Shown here: positions 62,487-64,000 of the stretch, piece by piece
Layout of the letters: each line of letters begins with the position of its first letter
Position numbering within the stretch: the stretch's first letter is position 1
Notes under the pieces: model-generated
What the model was told of the DNA's origin: nothing
The model's database searches: none
What the model saw: the letters and a program-made list of their open reading frames with translations, nothing else
Position numbers and translations under genes: made by a program
Assembly: GCA_965279315.1 (NCBI GenBank)
Contig: OZ257145.1
Span: 2,108,001-2,172,000 of the forward strand
Reading direction: 5' to 3'
Length of the DNA stretch: 64,000 bases
From: JAPWJZ01 sp965279315
GTDB taxonomy: Bacteria; Pseudomonadota; Alphaproteobacteria; Micavibrionales; UBA2020

Positions 62487-63267
62487 GTTTCCGAAGAAAC
62501 TGTCCGAAGCGCGGATCATGATTTCGAATGACGACAGCATCCATGCCGAAGGCATCAAGGTGCTGGAGGAAATCGCGCTGACGATCACGCCCAATGTCTG
62601 GGTCGTGGCACCGGAAACGCAGCAGTCGGCCGCGGGGCATTCGCTGACCATCCACAGCCCGCTGCGGATGAAGGAATACGATACGCGTCATTTCTCCGTC
62701 TATGGCACACCGACAGATACTGTATTGGTCGGCGTGCAGAAGATCATGAAGGAAGTGCGCCCGCATCTGGTGCTGTCCGGCATCAACCACGGCCAGAACA
62801 CGGCGGATGACGTGACATATTCCGGCACCATCGCTGCCGCGATCGAGGCGACGCTGATGGCCATTCCCGCCATCGCCTTCAGCCAGGATTTCGACGAAGC
62901 GGGCGGCAAGCCCGACTGGTCGATTGCGCGCGAATACCTGCCGCGCATCCTGAAAGCCTTCGAGGGCAAAAGCTGGGAACACAATTTGCTGATGAGCGTG
63001 AATTTCCCCGTGCGCATGCCCGGTGTCACCCCGGAAATCCGCCCGGTGCCGCAAGGGCATTACAGCATGGAAAAACAGGATATGGATTACCGCATCGATC
63101 CGCGCGGCCGCCCGTATTTCTGGATCGGCCCGCCGCCGGCACGCGATGAACACGACACCACGCTCGACATGGGCGCGCTTGCCGCAGGGCATGTGACCGT
63201 CACGCCGCTGTCGCTGAACCTCACGCATTATCCGACGCTTGTCGAATTAGGAAAGGTTTTCAAATGA
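62479..63267 (+). CDS. surE: 5'/3'-nucleotidase SurE
   Basis: Metal-dependent nucleotidase and exopolyphosphatase. 262 residues from ATG 62479 (AAGGAA upstream). [20 protein letters not shown] carries the metal-binding NDD, but GI-x-A-P-G is replaced by [48 protein letters not shown] (third and fourth ligands) and YMRITDPRG-like [14 protein letters not shown] follow. Coupled between serS and pcm, a standard alphaproteobacterial order. Confidence 0.93.
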   Translation: MLEFPKKLSEARIMISNDDSIHAEGIKVLEEIALTITPNVWVVAPETQQSAAGHSLTIHSPLRMKEYDTRHFSVYGTPTDTVLVGVQKIMKEVRPHLVLSGINHGQNTADDVTYSGTIAAAIEATLMAIPAIAFSQDFDEAGGKPDWSIAREYLPRILKAFEGKSWEHNLLMSVNFPVRMPGVTPEIRPVPQGHYSMEKQDMDYRIDPRGRPYFWIGPPPARDEHDTTLDMGALAAGHVTVTPLSLNLTHYPTLVELGKVFK

Positions 63268-63980
63268 GCCTCCTCGCGCGCAAGATCCGACTGATCATGA
63301 AGCTGCGCAAATGCGGCATCACCGATACCGCCGTGCTGGGCGCGATCGAGCGCGTGCCGCGCGAGGCGTTTATCGACACCACTTTCCACGACCAGGCCTA
63401 TGAAGACATCGCGCTGCCCATCGCGCGCGGGCAGACGATCAGCCAGCCGCTGGTGGTGGCATCGATGACGCAGGAACTGCGCGTCAATGACCGCCATAAG
63501 GTACTGGAGATCGGCACAGGTTCCGGTTATCAGGCGGCGATCCTGTCGCGCCTCTGCCGCCGCGTATACAGCATCGAGCGTCATAAACCCTTATTGGCGG
63601 GCGCGGAAAAAATGTTTACCGACCTGCGCATCCGCAATATCACCTGCAAGGCGGCCGACGGCATGCTCGGCTGGCGCGAGCAGGCGCCATTCGACCGTAT
63701 CATCGTGACCGCTGCGGCAGGTGATGGCGGCGCGCCGCCTGCGCTGCTGGAACAGTTATCTGTCGGCGGCATCCTCATCATCCCGATGGGGCGCGACAAA
63801 TCGAGCCAGTTTATTTACCGCATCACGCGCACAGAAACCGGATACGAGACCGAACGCCTGATGCCCGTGCGCTTTGTGCCGCTGCTGCCGAACGTGGCAC
63901 GCAATGATGTCGTGGTGGTCGAGGAAGAAGAAGAAGACGAGGGCAGCTTTTTCAGCGCCCCCGCACTGATGCCCGCATAA
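63264..63980 (+). CDS. pcm: Protein-L-isoaspartate O-methyltransferase
   Basis: Repairs isoaspartyl residues using SAM. 238 residues. VPREAFID near the N-terminus and QTISQPLVVASMTQEL are the PIMT signatures; LEIGTGSGYQAAILSRL is motif I and FDRIIVTAAAGDGGAPPALLEQL motif II/III. A highly acidic patch (VVVEEEEEDEGSFF) sits at the very end, beyond the normal C-terminus. The ATG overlaps the surE stop (ATGA). Confidence 0.94.
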   Translation: MSLLARKIRLIMKLRKCGITDTAVLGAIERVPREAFIDTTFHDQAYEDIALPIARGQTISQPLVVASMTQELRVNDRHKVLEIGTGSGYQAAILSRLCRRVYSIERHKPLLAGAEKMFTDLRIRNITCKAADGMLGWREQAPFDRIIVTAAAGDGGAPPALLEQLSVGGILIIPMGRDKSSQFIYRITRTETGYETERLMPVRFVPLLPNVARNDVVVVEEEEEDEGSFFSAPALMPA

Positions 63981-63991
63981 CGAGGGACAGA

Positions 63992-64000
63992 ATGAAGGGG
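63992..64000 (+). CDS. Start of the next gene (3' truncated by the window)
   Basis: ATG preceded by GAGGG at a good distance, 12 bases after pcm. Only three codons are visible. In related genomes this position often holds a LysM/M23 peptidoglycan hydrolase (nlpD-like); nothing here tests that. Confidence 0.45.

Overview
The window is a dense, high-GC bacterial chromosome segment with short gaps and many start/stop overlaps (ATGA, TGATG). The order argS - SPOR protein - mazG-like - nagZ - scpA - scpB - tatA - tatB - tatC, followed by serS - surE - pcm, is typical of Alphaproteobacteria. RecX, Hsp33, ApaG, ErpA and an RF2 gene with its programmed frameshift fit that placement. The many exported proteins of unknown function recall Rhodospirillales- or Micavibrio-like lineages, but I cannot assign a genus. 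No phage, integrase, transposase or CRISPR array is visible.

Layout. 1-4.9 kb: the end of an ABC exporter, an AT-rich pair (a frame-disrupted membrane protein coupled to a PhyH-type dioxygenase), a lipoprotein with an HExxH motif, and L-lactate dehydrogenase. 4.9-14.2 kb: an AspA/AstE-type deacylase, a GNAT protein, secreted proteins, recX/hslO, TrkH, ApaG and an OmpA-like lipoprotein. 14.4-20.2 kb: tRNA-Gly(CCC), an HTTM-like/DCC gene pair and an 11-module RTX protein. 20.4-25.8 kb: an unknown protein, a GDPD-like protein, a cysteine-less DJ-1-like protein coupled to prfB, and an APH-like kinase. 25.9-40.6 kb: an accessory-looking stretch with a GAF protein, exported proteins, hisC, an ADP-ribosyltransferase-like protein, an ankyrin-like protein, a MarR-GNAT fusion and a gluzincin-like membrane protein. 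40.7-50.9 kb: a membrane protein, a PAS-PAS hybrid kinase, exonuclease III and two tandem membrane spermidine-synthase-like proteins of about 800 residues. 50.9-64 kb: erpA, dgt and the argS-to-pcm block.

How the genes work together. The 51.4-60.2 kb run joins nucleotide clean-up (dgt, MazG-like), tRNA charging, muropeptide recycling (NagZ), chromosome condensation (ScpAB) and folded-protein export (TatABC) in one co-directional block. SerS, SurE and Pcm form a second coupled unit. The RTX protein needs a type I secretion system that is not visible here.

Non-coding structure. An asymmetric element of about 145 bp built of two inverted palindromic halves (REPIN-like) occurs four times, in both orientations. 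Two further inverted-hairpin pairs with perfect 26- and 28-bp arms, and several single hairpins, sit at gene 3' ends. The strongest leads for new biology are the ADP-ribosyltransferase-like protein preceded by an inverted repeat (33.1 kb), the duplicated membrane aminopropyltransferase-like proteins (45.6-50.5 kb), the cysteine-less DJ-1 protein coupled to RF2, and the ScpB with a long acidic tail.
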